A stretch of DNA of 64,000 bases from Algoriphagus ornithinivorans (GCF_900115305.1 NZ_FOVW01000008.1:1-64000); one strand, 5' to 3'; counted from the first letter of the stretch, positions 26,790 through 35,899 are shown. The notes: generated by a model from the letters alone, not told the origin. Program-made: numbers and translations.

Positions 26790-28244
26790 ATGAAAAGCGG
26801 GACAACTTTTATTTCGGATCAATTTTACGCCAAACATGTCAGTGACCTACATTTCCGTCACTTACGCATGGCCAAAGCCTCCACATCTATTCAGGACAGT
26901 GCTGCCCAAATGGCAAAAGAGCAGGTATCCTGCCTATTTGTAGGGGAATCGCCTCAGCAGATTCAAGGCTATGTCACCGACATTACCCTCAGGGATCAGG
27001 CTTTGGCAAAAGGCTTGGCTTTCGACACACCCATCAGTGAAATCATGGAACATACCATGGTTTCCATCCATCCTGAAGCCACTCTCGTCGAGGCGCTTTT
27101 ATTAATGTTCCGTACCAAATCCCGCTATTTGTTGGTCAAGGAAAATGAGCAATACATAGGCTGGATTAGCAGAACCAAAATTCTTACCGAGCAAAGCCAG
27201 GGGCCCTTTATGTTTATTCAATCTGTAAAAGAAGCCAGACAGATCACTGAACTGAAGGATAAATGGCAGCGTATGCCAGAAATTATTCATCTCCTGCTCT
27301 CAAGAGGGATGAAAGCAGGAATAGTCAATCAAATCATCACCACTGTCGCAGACACTATTACGCAACGAGTCATCGAGCGGGTCATCAAAGAAATTGGAAG
27401 CCCTCCTGCCAAATTTGTCTTTTTCGTACTGGGAAGTGAAGGAAGAGGTGAGTTGACTCTGAAAACGGATCAGGATAATGCCATTATCTATGAGGATAAA
27501 GCGAATGAACAACGAGAAGCGGTTCGGGCCTATTTCTTGGATTTTGCCACCCGGGTTTCAACAGCTTTAGATCAGATTGGTATCGCCTTTTGTGATGGTG
27601 AACTTATGGCCATGAACCCCAAGTGGACTCATTCCCTTTCTCATTGGAAAAGAAATTATGAGAGTTGGATCTCTGACGCCTCTCAGGAAACAGCCATGAA
27701 CTATTCAACCTTTTTTGATTGCAGAGCCATTTTTGGAGAGGAAAGTTTATTAGTGGAATTGAAGGACTATATGGGAGAGCTGCTAGAAAAGGCTCCCGAG
27801 CGTTTTTTTATCAATTTGGGCTACAATGCACTTCAGTACGAACCGCCACTTACTTTCTTTAGAAATATAAAAACCGAAAAAATAGACGGTGAAAAACAAC
27901 TGAACCTAAAACAAACTATGCGTCCCATTGTGGATTTGGCGAGGGTTTTTGCACTCAAACATAAAATCCATGAAACCAATACAGTTAGAAGGATAGACTT
28001 GCTAAGGCAAAAAGGAGTATTCACCATGCCTGAAACTCAGGAATTAATCCATGCTTTTAATTACCTAATGTCTCTCCGCTTGGAAAATCAGGCAGGTTTG
28101 ATTCTTGAGAAAAAGGAAAAACCAAAGAACTTTCTGACCCTTGACTCTTTAACTAAGGTTCAATCAGTTACTCTCATAGAGATATTTAAAGTTATCAAGG
28201 ATTTCCAAGCCAGAATCAAGTTTTCATTTACCCGAAGTCTATAA
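26790..28244 (+). CDS. CBS-domain / DUF294 nucleotidyltransferase-like protein
   Basis: A 484-residue cytoplasmic protein. ATG 26790 is chosen over TTG 26781. Two CBS motifs fill residues 15-145, then a nucleotidyltransferase-like domain (FVLGSEGRGELTLKTDQDNA, GSxxR with DxD) and a C-terminal helical DUF294_C region. The order resembles the signalling protein family related to PII uridylyltransferases, but the usual N-terminal cyclic-nucleotide-binding domain is absent. CBS pairs bind adenosine nucleotides. The target is unknown. Confidence 0.85.
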   Translation: MKSGTTFISDQFYAKHVSDLHFRHLRMAKASTSIQDSAAQMAKEQVSCLFVGESPQQIQGYVTDITLRDQALAKGLAFDTPISEIMEHTMVSIHPEATLVEALLLMFRTKSRYLLVKENEQYIGWISRTKILTEQSQGPFMFIQSVKEARQITELKDKWQRMPEIIHLLLSRGMKAGIVNQIITTVADTITQRVIERVIKEIGSPPAKFVFFVLGSEGRGELTLKTDQDNAIIYEDKANEQREAVRAYFLDFATRVSTALDQIGIAFCDGELMAMNPKWTHSLSHWKRNYESWISDASQETAMNYSTFFDCRAIFGEESLLVELKDYMGELLEKAPERFFINLGYNALQYEPPLTFFRNIKTEKIDGEKQLNLKQTMRPIVDLARVFALKHKIHETNTVRRIDLLRQKGVFTMPETQELIHAFNYLMSLRLENQAGLILEKKEKPKNFLTLDSLTKVQSVTLIEIFKVIKDFQARIKFSFTRSL

Positions 28245-28286
28245 ATTTCAGCTCCTTCCGATACTTTTATAAATTTTTTATTAAAG

Positions 28287-28319
28287 TTGTTTTTTATTAG
28301 TGAAAGTTTTTTAAATTTG
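28287..28319 (+). promoter_or_regulatory. Candidate Bacteroidota promoter upstream of the NagB fusion
   Basis: TAAATTTG at 28312-28319 matches the TAnnTTTG -7 consensus exactly. A TTG lies at 28287-28289, 22 bp upstream, at the long end of usual spacing. It would give a leader of about 170 nt before ATG 28491. Confidence 0.45.
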
Positions 28320-28490
28320 TTCAGACAAATAATTTAAAGCTCTGCAAAAGGTAAACAATAGTAAATTTTACTTTTAATTGATTTTCCAATTATTTTTTGG
28401 AATACAACCGATTGCTTATTTTAATTTATTTGGAATAGAAGAAGTAAAAACCGATAATAAATCTTATAAACCCTTAACTGTCTAACCAGC

Positions 28491-30818
28491 ATGCTCAGTA
28501 AGTACCCACTATCCGAAGTAGAGAAAAGCTTCTTGCAGGAATCAGGAGTTGAAAAAATTTCCACGCTGATTCCCTACTTGACGGTTGACAATTTCCCCAA
28601 ATTAGGTTTGCTTACCGCCTGCCGGTTTTTGGAATGGGCGGCAGCCAACCCACAGGGAGTCATCAGCTTACCTACTGGAAAGACGCCCGAATTTTTTATC
28701 AAATGGACTCAGTATTTATTAGAAAACTGGGACAGCAAAAAAGGCAAAGACATTCGGGAAAAGTATGGCTTGGGAGCAACCAAAAAGCCTGTCTTAAAGG
28801 ACTTGACTTTTGTACAGATAGATGAATTTTACCCTATCTCATCTTCCCAGCACAATTCCTTCTACGACTATGTAAATAAGTTTTACATTCAGGGATTTGG
28901 CCTTTCTAAGGAAAAAGCCATTCTCATCAACTCAGATGAAATCCCTTTAGCCAATGGTCTGAGCTATAAAGAAGTATTCCCTGACCTGAAAGTAGACTTG
29001 AGCCTGAGATTTCGAGATCCTCAAAACGAACTTGAAAAAATTCAGCAGGAATCCATCTACAAAATCGACCAATGGTGCGGACAATATGAGCAAAGGATCA
29101 GAGACTTAGGAGGAATCGGGTTTTTCCTTGGCGGAATCGGACCGGATGGACACATCGCTTTCAACACCCGAGGTTCTCATATTTACTCAGTTACCCGATT
29201 GACTGAGACCAATTTTGAAACGCAAGCTGTAGCAGCCGGAGACTTGGGTGGCATTGAAGTATCCGCCAACAGATTGGTGATCACTATCGGCTTGGATACT
29301 ATCGTCTACAATCCAGAAGCGGTGGCGATAATTATCGCAGCAGGAGAAGCTAAAGCAGGAATAGTACGGGACTCTCTAGAAACCCCGATGAATAACGTAT
29401 TCCCTGCTACTGTCCTTCAAAAGTTGAAAAATGGCCGTTTTTACCTGACCAAAGGAGCGGCAGTCAAATTAACAGACTCTCTTGACAGCTATTATCAAAA
29501 GGGAGAATGGACTTTTGAAAAAACAGAAAGAGCAGTGATTGAGCTTTGCAAAAAGCTGAATAAATATGGACACAGGCTAAAATTGAGTGATCTGAAAGCG
29601 GATAAATACTGCAAATTGATCCCTGATCTTTCTGAGGAAACAGTCAGCCTGGTAATGAAAAGTATAGAGGATAAGCTGGCAAAAGGTTTGGAGCAGGAAA
29701 AAGACCAAAGACTGCTACATACAGGACCACACCATGATGATATTTCACTGGGTATTCTTCCTCACATTACCAATCAATTGCATGAACCCAGCAATGAAGC
29801 TCATTTCTCTGTGCTGACTTCGGGCTTCACAGCTGTGACCAACACATTTGTCATTGATACACTTCAACACACCAAAAAACTATTGGATGACAACAAAATC
29901 CAAATGGTGAATTATGAAGACTTTTTCGAGGTGGGATATAGTTTGAAAACAGACAAAGATGTTTACCACTTCCTGACAAATGTAGCTTCCGAAAATGCTG
30001 AGGCTAGGAAAAGAGGACTTTGTCACCGTGTTGTTAGAGCTTTGGTGATCATTTACGAAGTAAAAAACAAGACTCAGCTCCGGGAAACTATCAATGATGT
30101 CATCAGTATTTTGAGAAAGAGTTATGATGGAGAAAAAAATCCATCCAAAATCCAAAAGCTGAAAGGCATGATTCGGGAATTTGAAGAAGAATTGGTTTGG
30201 GCTCACTTTGGTGTACAGGTTAAGAACGTTCATCACCTCAGACTGGGCTTTTATACAGGAGATATTTTCACCGAACAGCCTGATAAAACGCGCGACGTAG
30301 AACCGATCGTGGAATTATTCCGAAAAGTTAACCCTACGAAGATTAGTTTAACGCTAGATCCAGAAGGCTCAGGTCCAGACACCCACTACAAAGTATTGCA
30401 GGCTACGGCGGCGGCAGTCAAAAAATGGGGTGAGGAAAAAGACCTCAGCGATTTGAGAATCATAGGCTACAGGAATGTGTGGTTTAAGTTTGAACCCCAC
30501 GAAGCCAATGTCATCGTTCCGGTTTCTTTGGGAGATATGTCCGTGATGGAGGACTCCTTCACCAATTGCTATCTTTCACAGGTAAATGCTTCTTTCCCTA
30601 GCTATTCCCATAATGGAAAATTCAGCACAGTAGCCAAGCGTACCTGGGTTGGACAATTGAATGACATTCAGCTACTGTTGGGAAAAAATTACTTCTACCT
30701 GCACGAGCGAGCGAAAGTTCGAGCCAGTCATGGTCTGATTTTCTTCAGAGACATGAACGTAGAAGAATTCCTGGCTACTGCGAGAGAACTAGAAAAATCT
30801 ATTGAAGGAATGCTGTAA
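28491..30818 (+). CDS. nagB: Glucosamine-6-phosphate deaminase-like / PIG-L deacetylase fusion
   Basis: A 775-residue two-domain protein. Residues 1-340 or so are NagB-like (LPTGKTPEFF, QIDEFYP, GGIGPDGHIAFN). The C-terminal part is a PIG-L/LmbE zinc deacetylase with GPHHDDISLG (H, D, D retained) and SGPDTHYK (last His ligand). The NagB glutamate after AFN (Glu148 in E. coli) is replaced: the sequence reads AFNTRGS. This fusion is known in Bacteroidota, but its exact reaction is unclear. The PIG-L domain might deacetylate GlcNAc-6-P, since no NagA is nearby. A ROK sugar kinase follows after 87 bp. Confidence 0.85.
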   Translation: MLSKYPLSEVEKSFLQESGVEKISTLIPYLTVDNFPKLGLLTACRFLEWAAANPQGVISLPTGKTPEFFIKWTQYLLENWDSKKGKDIREKYGLGATKKPVLKDLTFVQIDEFYPISSSQHNSFYDYVNKFYIQGFGLSKEKAILINSDEIPLANGLSYKEVFPDLKVDLSLRFRDPQNELEKIQQESIYKIDQWCGQYEQRIRDLGGIGFFLGGIGPDGHIAFNTRGSHIYSVTRLTETNFETQAVAAGDLGGIEVSANRLVITIGLDTIVYNPEAVAIIIAAGEAKAGIVRDSLETPMNNVFPATVLQKLKNGRFYLTKGAAVKLTDSLDSYYQKGEWTFEKTERAVIELCKKLNKYGHRLKLSDLKADKYCKLIPDLSEETVSLVMKSIEDKLAKGLEQEKDQRLLHTGPHHDDISLGILPHITNQLHEPSNEAHFSVLTSGFTAVTNTFVIDTLQHTKKLLDDNKIQMVNYEDFFEVGYSLKTDKDVYHFLTNVASENAEARKRGLCHRVVRALVIIYEVKNKTQLRETINDVISILRKSYDGEKNPSKIQKLKGMIREFEEELVWAHFGVQVKNVHHLRLGFYTGDIFTEQPDKTRDVEPIVELFRKVNPTKISLTLDPEGSGPDTHYKVLQATAAAVKKWGEEKDLSDLRIIGYRNVWFKFEPHEANVIVPVSLGDMSVMEDSFTNCYLSQVNASFPSYSHNGKFSTVAKRTWVGQLNDIQLLLGKNYFYLHERAKVRASHGLIFFRDMNVEEFLATARELEKSIEGML

Positions 30819-30905
30819 AAAGCATTTCTTCGCACCCGAGTAAATCAAGCAAGACAATTTGCTGTCAACCTATTAACCTATTTAGTCACTATTTTAACTC
30901 AAGGA

Positions 30906-31766
30906 ATGCAAAAGGCCATATTGGGATTGGATATTGGAGGCACCACCATCAAAGGCGGGGTGCTGATTAACGGGCATTTGGAAGATATCCGTACCATTCC
31001 CACACCGGCCAAGGAAAGTCAGGAATTCATCCTTGAAACCATAGCCATTTTTATAGAATCCTATTTGCATCATGATTTGGAGGGGATAGGCATAGGAATT
31101 CCAGGCTTAGTGGATGTAGAAAAAGGCATTGTGCTGGGATTGGCAAATATCCCGGCTTTTCAGCATGTGGAGCTCGGTAAATTTCTCACAGAACGAATTG
31201 GCAAGCCCATATTCATCAATAATGACGCAAACTGTTTTGCTTTGGGCGTCCATAAGTTTGGCGTAGGGAAGAAATATAAAAACCTGGTAGGAATCACTTT
31301 GGGAACGGGCGTAGGAGGAGGAATTGTAATCAATGGGCATTTGTATTCTGGGGTGAATTCAGCTGCCGGTGAATGGTGCAGCGCTCCTTATTTAGATCAT
31401 AATTTCGAACACTATTGCAGTGGCAAATTCTTCCATAATTATTATCAGACCAAGCCCAAAGCTATGGCCAAAAAAGCCATGGCAGGAGACCCTGAAGCTA
31501 TTCAGGCTTTTGAGGAATTTGGGCATCATTTGGGAGAGTTGATCAAGCACATACTGTACGCTTTGGCTCCGGAAGCTATTGTGTTAGGAGGATCCATTCG
31601 GAAGACTTTTCCTTTATTTCAAAAATCCCTGTACCGCTCCTTGGAGAGCTTTGGATATCCTACCGTTTTGGAACATCTTAAAATCTTATTGTCCGAATTG
31701 GACGAAACAGCCATCCACGGTGCAGTAGCACTGGTGGACGTTGAACCTGAAATTGTGAATTCTTAA
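30906..31766 (+). CDS. ROK-family sugar kinase
   Basis: A 286-residue sugar kinase. LGLDIGGTTIKGGV (ATP phosphate loop) at the N-terminus, GIGIPGLVD and NNDANCFALG with the catalytic Asp, and ITLGTGVGGGIVINGHLY follow the ROK pattern. The usual Zn motif CxCGxxGCxE is not present; the region reads HNFEHYCSGKFF. Position after the NagB fusion suggests phosphorylation of glucosamine, GlcNAc or glucose. A hairpin terminator follows. Confidence 0.88.
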   Translation: MQKAILGLDIGGTTIKGGVLINGHLEDIRTIPTPAKESQEFILETIAIFIESYLHHDLEGIGIGIPGLVDVEKGIVLGLANIPAFQHVELGKFLTERIGKPIFINNDANCFALGVHKFGVGKKYKNLVGITLGTGVGGGIVINGHLYSGVNSAAGEWCSAPYLDHNFEHYCSGKFFHNYYQTKPKAMAKKAMAGDPEAIQAFEEFGHHLGELIKHILYALAPEAIVLGGSIRKTFPLFQKSLYRSLESFGYPTVLEHLKILLSELDETAIHGAVALVDVEPEIVNS

Positions 31767-31797
31767 GAGATAAAGTTGGTTTAGTAAGTGAAAAAGG

Positions 31798-31825
31798 GCG
31801 GTTTCTGATAGGAATCGCTTTTTTT
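31798..31825 (+). terminator. Terminator after the ROK kinase gene, possibly bidirectional
   Basis: GCGGTTTC-tgata-GGAATCGC (8-bp stem with two G-T pairs) followed by seven T. The opposite strand has CCCTTTTTC after the same stem, so it may also end the xylanase transcript, whose stop codon is at 31824. Confidence 0.8.
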
Positions 31826-32951
31826 ATTCTGATTTTATGGCCTCTAGAAAGCCTGGCTTAAGCCTCTTATTTCTATCAAAAAGCAAAGGGAAATTGGTTC
31901 TCCCTCTTACCGGCCAATTATTCAGCCAGCTGCTGCCATCGTGCAATCCCCAAAAAGTGACGCGACTGATTTTATCTGAATGCTTTCGAAAGAGCTGGAA
32001 AAGAGATTGGTAGCGCCTGACCAACTCTGCTTCTTTCTCGTGGGTAATCCAATCTTTAAATGGATTCCAGCGCTCGGATTCAGCAAATGAAATCTCCAGA
32101 TCAGCTCCGTCAAAATCACTAGGTCTTGGAAGGATATCCACATCCAGTTCTGTTACCATCACATCAAAACCAGCCTCATGAATATCCAGAATTGCCTGCT
32201 CTATCATGTCCAAGCTTGGAAAGTCCAATCGATAATGTCCCTGCATCCCTATTCCATCAATTCGCACTCCCTGTTTTCGAAGAGCTTGAGCCATTTCTAA
32301 TATGGCTTTGCGCTTTTCCGGTTTCCAGACATTGTAATCATTGTAATAAAGTTCTGCATTGGGGTCTACCTGATTTGCCTTTCGGAAAGCCTGAGCGATA
32401 TAGTCCTCCCCCATCAATAGATACCAGGAGGTTTTCCTCCAAGTTCCATCATCCTCAAAAGCTTCATTCACCACATCCCATGCATGGATATCCCCTTTGT
32501 ATCTTCCCACTACGGTTTCTATATGATTCTCCAGCCGCTTTTGAAGTAATTCTGCGTCTATCAATTGCCCTTCCTGATCCTGAAATACCCAATCAGGAAT
32601 CTGCTGATGCCAGACCAGTGTATGCCCAACCAAAAAAGCATCCAGCTCCTTTCCTTTAGTCACAAAAGCATCCCCAAACTCAAAGGAGTACCTATCCTCT
32701 TCGGGATGCACTCTACTCCACTTAAGGCCATTCTCAGGCGTAAGAGAATTGAAATGCAAATGCAATAAGGAATCTGCTCCATCTTCCTCATCTGTGACCT
32801 GTCTGCCATTGACGGCTACACCAATTCTAAAATCTGAGGAAAATTCATCCTTTAAACTTTCACGCTTAGGCTGCTGACAGGAGAAATTGAGCAGGATCAG
32901 AATTACCAAATAGGTTGGAAGTATAAATTTTTGAGAATAGGTTGCTAGCAT
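31824..32951 (-). CDS. GH10 endo-1,4-beta-xylanase lipoprotein
   Basis: A 375-residue lipoprotein (signal ending LLNFSCQQ, Cys near 25). The GH10 barrel has FNSLTPENGLKW, VGHTLVWHQQIPDWVF, the acid/base Glu in WDVVNEAFEDDG and the nucleophile Glu in VMVTELDVDILP, so both catalytic residues are present. It cleaves internal bonds of xylan at the cell surface. No SusC/SusD pair is near, so it is not part of a visible polysaccharide utilisation locus. It diverges from the nitrilase gene. Confidence 0.94.
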   Translation of the reverse strand: MLATYSQKFILPTYLVILILLNFSCQQPKRESLKDEFSSDFRIGVAVNGRQVTDEEDGADSLLHLHFNSLTPENGLKWSRVHPEEDRYSFEFGDAFVTKGKELDAFLVGHTLVWHQQIPDWVFQDQEGQLIDAELLQKRLENHIETVVGRYKGDIHAWDVVNEAFEDDGTWRKTSWYLLMGEDYIAQAFRKANQVDPNAELYYNDYNVWKPEKRKAILEMAQALRKQGVRIDGIGMQGHYRLDFPSLDMIEQAILDIHEAGFDVMVTELDVDILPRPSDFDGADLEISFAESERWNPFKDWITHEKEAELVRRYQSLFQLFRKHSDKISRVTFWGLHDGSSWLNNWPVRGRTNFPLLFDRNKRLKPGFLEAIKSE

Positions 32952-33043
32952 GTTTTAAATTAGCAAGTCTACTTGAAAATTCACTTTCCGTTCATCCAAT
33001 TATTCCTACGTCTTTACAACCAAAGCACAATAATTTACTCCAT

Positions 33044-33997
33044 ATGTCAGCTAATCACCTTCAAGTCGCTCTAGCCCAAATTGCTCCGATTTGGCTCAAC
33101 AAGTCACAAACACTGGAGCTGGTCAAATCCTGCATGCATGAAGCCGCTCGTGAAGGAAGCGAATTAATAGTCTTCGGAGAAGGTTTGGTTCCCGGATATC
33201 CCTGGTGGCTTTCCATCACCCATGCTTCCGCTTGGGATGATCGCATGCAAAAAGAGATCTTCGCCCATTATGCCAGACATGCAGTTCAAATAGAAAGTGG
33301 GGACTTACAGGAGATTCAGGCATTGGCGAAGCAGCTTCAACTCGCTGTCTATTTGGGAATCATTGAAAGACCACAGGATAGAGGTGGGCATAGTTTGTAT
33401 TGTTCTTTGGTTTTTATTGATGCACATGGACAGATCCAATCTGTCCATCGAAAACTTCAACCCACCTACGATGAGCGACTGGCTTGGGCACCAGGTGATG
33501 GAAACGGACTTCAGGTGCATTCACTGAAAGGTTTTACAGTAGGCGGACTCAATTGTTGGGAAAATTGGATGCCTTTAGCGAGAACAGCCTTGTACGGATT
33601 GGGTGAAAATCTGCATATCGCAGTTTGGCCGGGCGCAGTCAGAAATACCGAGCTAATCACAAGGATGATAGCTCAGGAGGGGCGATCTTTTGTGATATCC
33701 GTTTCCAGTTTGATGCGCAAATCTGATTTCCCCGCAGACAGTCCCCATTTGGAGGAAATTCTTAAAAATTGTCCAGAGGTCTTGGCAAATGGAGGTAGCT
33801 GCATTGCAGGACCGGATGGAAAATGGATTCTAGAACCCAGAGCGGATTATGAGGGACTGTTATATGCAAGTTTGGACTTGAATCGGATTTTTGAAGAAAG
33901 ACAAAACTTTGATCCGACGGGTCATTATTCCCGGCCGGATGTCTTGGAGCTAAGAGTTAATCGGGAAAGGCAGCACTCGGTAAAGGGGATGGAATAG
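33044..33997 (+). CDS. Nitrilase
   Basis: A 317-residue carbon-nitrogen hydrolase. ATG 33044 (MSANHLQVALAQIAP) is the start; the longer frame runs into the xylanase signal peptide. The catalytic triad is Glu46 (FGEGLVPGYPWW), Lys137 (HRKLQPTYDERLAW) and Cys171 (GLNCWENWMPLAR). RKLxPTxxERxxW and NCWEN are specific to true nitrilases rather than amidases. It turns nitriles to carboxylic acids and ammonia. It is a single gene. Confidence 0.93.
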   Translation: MSANHLQVALAQIAPIWLNKSQTLELVKSCMHEAAREGSELIVFGEGLVPGYPWWLSITHASAWDDRMQKEIFAHYARHAVQIESGDLQEIQALAKQLQLAVYLGIIERPQDRGGHSLYCSLVFIDAHGQIQSVHRKLQPTYDERLAWAPGDGNGLQVHSLKGFTVGGLNCWENWMPLARTALYGLGENLHIAVWPGAVRNTELITRMIAQEGRSFVISVSSLMRKSDFPADSPHLEEILKNCPEVLANGGSCIAGPDGKWILEPRADYEGLLYASLDLNRIFEERQNFDPTGHYSRPDVLELRVNRERQHSVKGME

Positions 33998-34053
33998 ATC
34001 AAGGTCGATTATTTCTTATTAAACCAACTTGCAAATTACTTTTGATTTTAGAG

Positions 34054-34150
34054 CTGGAAGACCGAAGACAGAGGACCGAAGCTTCCTGATTCTGATCCTT
34101 TTAGCAGACTATAAGCCGTATTTTTGTTGATACAAATAATAAAGCGGATA
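34054..34150 (+). repeat. Dispersed repeat R2, copy 1
   Basis: A GACCGAAGAC-type stretch leads into CGAAGCTTCC, then GATTCTGATCCTTTTAGCAG and GCCGTATTTTTGT. The segment 34077-34150 matches 39932-40005 closely. It ends directly where the recombinase homology begins. Confidence 0.75.
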
Positions 34151-34161
34151 TCAATAAAAAA

Positions 34162-34542
34162 AATCTTTCTCCTATCCTTCTTGGCGAATTGAGAAGATAT
34201 TTTAAGGCATATAGACCCTCATACTGGCTATTTGAAGGACAGGATGGCGGACAGTATTCTACAAAAAGCATCCAAAATGTATTTAGGAAATCTGTAGAAA
34301 AAAGTGGGATAAATCCTTGGGCAACGGTGCACACCCTTAGGCACAGTTTCGCCACCCATTTATTACAGCAGGGTACTAATCTACGGATGATTCAAGTGCT
34401 GCTGGGGCATAGCAGTTCCAAGACTACAGAAATATATAGTCATATTTTGGCTGTTTCTAATAAAAATGTAGTCAGTCCTCTTGACGGGATATCCGAAATT
34501 CTTAATTTAGGTGAGCCGAAGCGAGGGGAGTCATCCACATGA
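34162..34542 (+). pseudogene. Tyrosine recombinase, C-terminal fragment (integrase A)
   Basis: About 126 codons of the catalytic domain remain. [17 protein letters not shown] opens it, then [15 protein letters not shown] (box II His and Arg), [17 protein letters not shown] (His and the Tyr nucleophile). The first catalytic Arg and the whole N-terminal DNA-binding half are missing. The frame upstream of 34162 is open but has no homology and merges with repeat R2. The tail [16 protein letters not shown] is shared with a second remnant at 47.4 kb. It resembles integrases of Xer/IntI type from Bacteroidota. Confidence 0.85.
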
Positions 34543-34587
34543 CGGATATAGACGCCATTGCCGTAGGAAATATTCGTCAATACAAAT

Positions 34588-34596
34588 GTTGTGGGC
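34588..34596 (+). other. attI-like core site (GTTGTGGGC)
   Basis: It lies 46 bp after the integrase stop and 25 bp before the first cassette ORF. Its sequence from TTGTGGGC onward begins cassette 1. The reverse complement GCCCACAAC is found at the left end of that cassette's palindrome (34992-35000). Confidence 0.6.
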
Positions 34597-34620
34597 AATT
34601 TTGCTGGACAGATTTAACAT

Positions 34621-34983
34621 ATGAGACTGACAACTTTAATCTTGACAATACTTTGTGCTTCATGTGACACGAGAATCTCAAGCGAGAAAAGGTTTGAGAC
34701 TAACATTGGTTTTGCGCTTCCGTCTAACAAGAAAGTTTTGAAGGACGAATACCAAGACATGGGCCAGGACTTTGCTATCATTTACGAAGTCGAGCTCTCA
34801 TTGACCTCCAATCAACGCTTGACTGACAAACTTAGGACTCTAAGCCGTACCGCGGACAAGGATTGTAACTGGTCAACTGGGAACAATGGGTTCTATTACA
34901 TGTGCGACAAAGATCGGACGACCTACAAGGTTTCCTACGACACTCCAAGTCGGAAATTGACCTATGAAGAATTAGCGGACTAA
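34621..34983 (+). CDS. Cassette 1 ORF: small lipoprotein of unknown function
   Basis: A 120-residue protein with a lipoprotein signal (LILTILCASCDT, Cys near 15). The mature part is rich in Lys, Asp and Tyr with no family I recognise, but the CNWSTGNNGFYYMCDKDRTTY segment has two Cys that could pair. It starts 25 bp after the core site and ends 9 bp before the palindrome, as cassette genes do. No promoter of its own is obvious. Confidence 0.75.
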   Translation: MRLTTLILTILCASCDTRISSEKRFETNIGFALPSNKKVLKDEYQDMGQDFAIIYEVELSLTSNQRLTDKLRTLSRTADKDCNWSTGNNGFYYMCDKDRTTYKVSYDTPSRKLTYEELAD

Positions 34984-34991
34984 GCAAAACA

Positions 34992-35076
34992 GCCCACAAC
35001 AAAGTGTATGCACAATTTAAATTTGATTAATATTTTAAGGTAAATTTAAACTGCGCATACACAAGCGTTGTGGGGT
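34992..35076 (+). repeat. attC-like palindrome 1 (85 bp)
   Basis: Outer cores GCCCACAAC (34992-35000) and GTTGTGGGG (35067-35075). Inner arms GTGTATGC (35004-35011) and GCATACAC (35055-35062), then TTTAAATTT (35016-35024) with AAATTTAAA (35042-35050) around a 17-base loop. The spacer between outer and inner arms is 3 bases on the left and 4 on the right, leaving one unpaired base as in integron attC sites. Confidence 0.8.
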
Positions 35077-35090
35077 ATAAAAGAAATAAC

Positions 35091-35759
35091 ATGAAGCGAC
35101 TAATATTCATTTTACTGGTACTTTTAGGGTGCACCCGAAATGAATCTCCACACTTTGAAAAAGTTGATCCAAATTATTTCGCAAGATTTAATGCAGAAGA
35201 GGGTGACTTTATAGATACCTTAATAAGAAATGAAAAATTTGAATTCTATCATTATAGTGATGCTTATGCTTGGGAAGGTTCTAGCTACTATTTAATGAAA
35301 AAATATAACGAAATCTTTATTTTAGAACCATCGAGTGATATAGGTAATGGATTTACGGAACTTAAAGTAATCAATGATAGTACATTAGTATTCTATGAGC
35401 AGTTTGGACTTAGGCCTTTTGGGGATTTCTGGATAGTAAAAAAAGATGACAGCCAAAATGGTTCTCATCTCTATATTGATCCGGGATATGTTTCTAATAC
35501 TGAGAGATATGATCTTAAATATGAAGACGGAAAATTAATTGCTATTGGAAATATTGAAGTTAATTTGGATTCTAGTTTAATAAAAACATATAAAGAAAAA
35601 TTATATAAGCTTAATAACAATAAACTAAAAGAAATTAACAACTATAAACACCTCCTATATAAATCTACGGATTTAAATGATATGGCAGGACTTGATCCAG
35701 GGATATACTACTTTTCTTATCCAGGCCGACATATAACAGATACTCTTATTTTAAAATGA
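35091..35759 (+). CDS. Cassette 2 ORF: lipoprotein of unknown function
   Basis: A 222-residue lipoprotein. ATG 35091 is chosen because it gives MKRLIFILLVLLGC with a lipobox Cys near 14; the GTG at 35070 sits inside the core site. The mature part is rich in Asn, Tyr and Lys and the gene is AT-rich compared with the flanking core genes. The family is unknown. It begins 15 bp after palindrome 1 and ends 7 bp before palindrome 2. Confidence 0.75.
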   Translation: MKRLIFILLVLLGCTRNESPHFEKVDPNYFARFNAEEGDFIDTLIRNEKFEFYHYSDAYAWEGSSYYLMKKYNEIFILEPSSDIGNGFTELKVINDSTLVFYEQFGLRPFGDFWIVKKDDSQNGSHLYIDPGYVSNTERYDLKYEDGKLIAIGNIEVNLDSSLIKTYKEKLYKLNNNKLKEINNYKHLLYKSTDLNDMAGLDPGIYYFSYPGRHITDTLILK

Positions 35760-35765
35760 ATATAA

Positions 35766-35899
35766 ACCCCACAACACGAGGCTATAATCTATGGTCGGTT
35801 TTGAGGTGAAGGATACTTTTATATTCATTATCTTTACGTTAGGCGAATAATGAAGAGTTTTTAAAACAACCACAGTTTATAGCCTAAACGTTAGCGGTC
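35766..35899 (+). repeat. attC-like palindrome 2 (134 bp)
   Basis: Left core ACCCCACAAC (35766-35775) is the exact reverse complement of the start of cassette 2 (GTTGTGGGGT, 35067-35076). Right core is GTTAGCGGTC (35890-35899). Inner arms AGGCTATAA (35779-35787) and TTATAGCCT (35877-35885) are perfect, followed by CTATGGT with ACCACAG. Spacers are again 3 and 4 bases. Confidence 0.8.

Noticed and set aside
35070..35090. Upstream GTG start for the cassette 2 gene
   Set aside because: It lies within the recombination core, and the ATG at 35091 gives an ideal lipoprotein signal.
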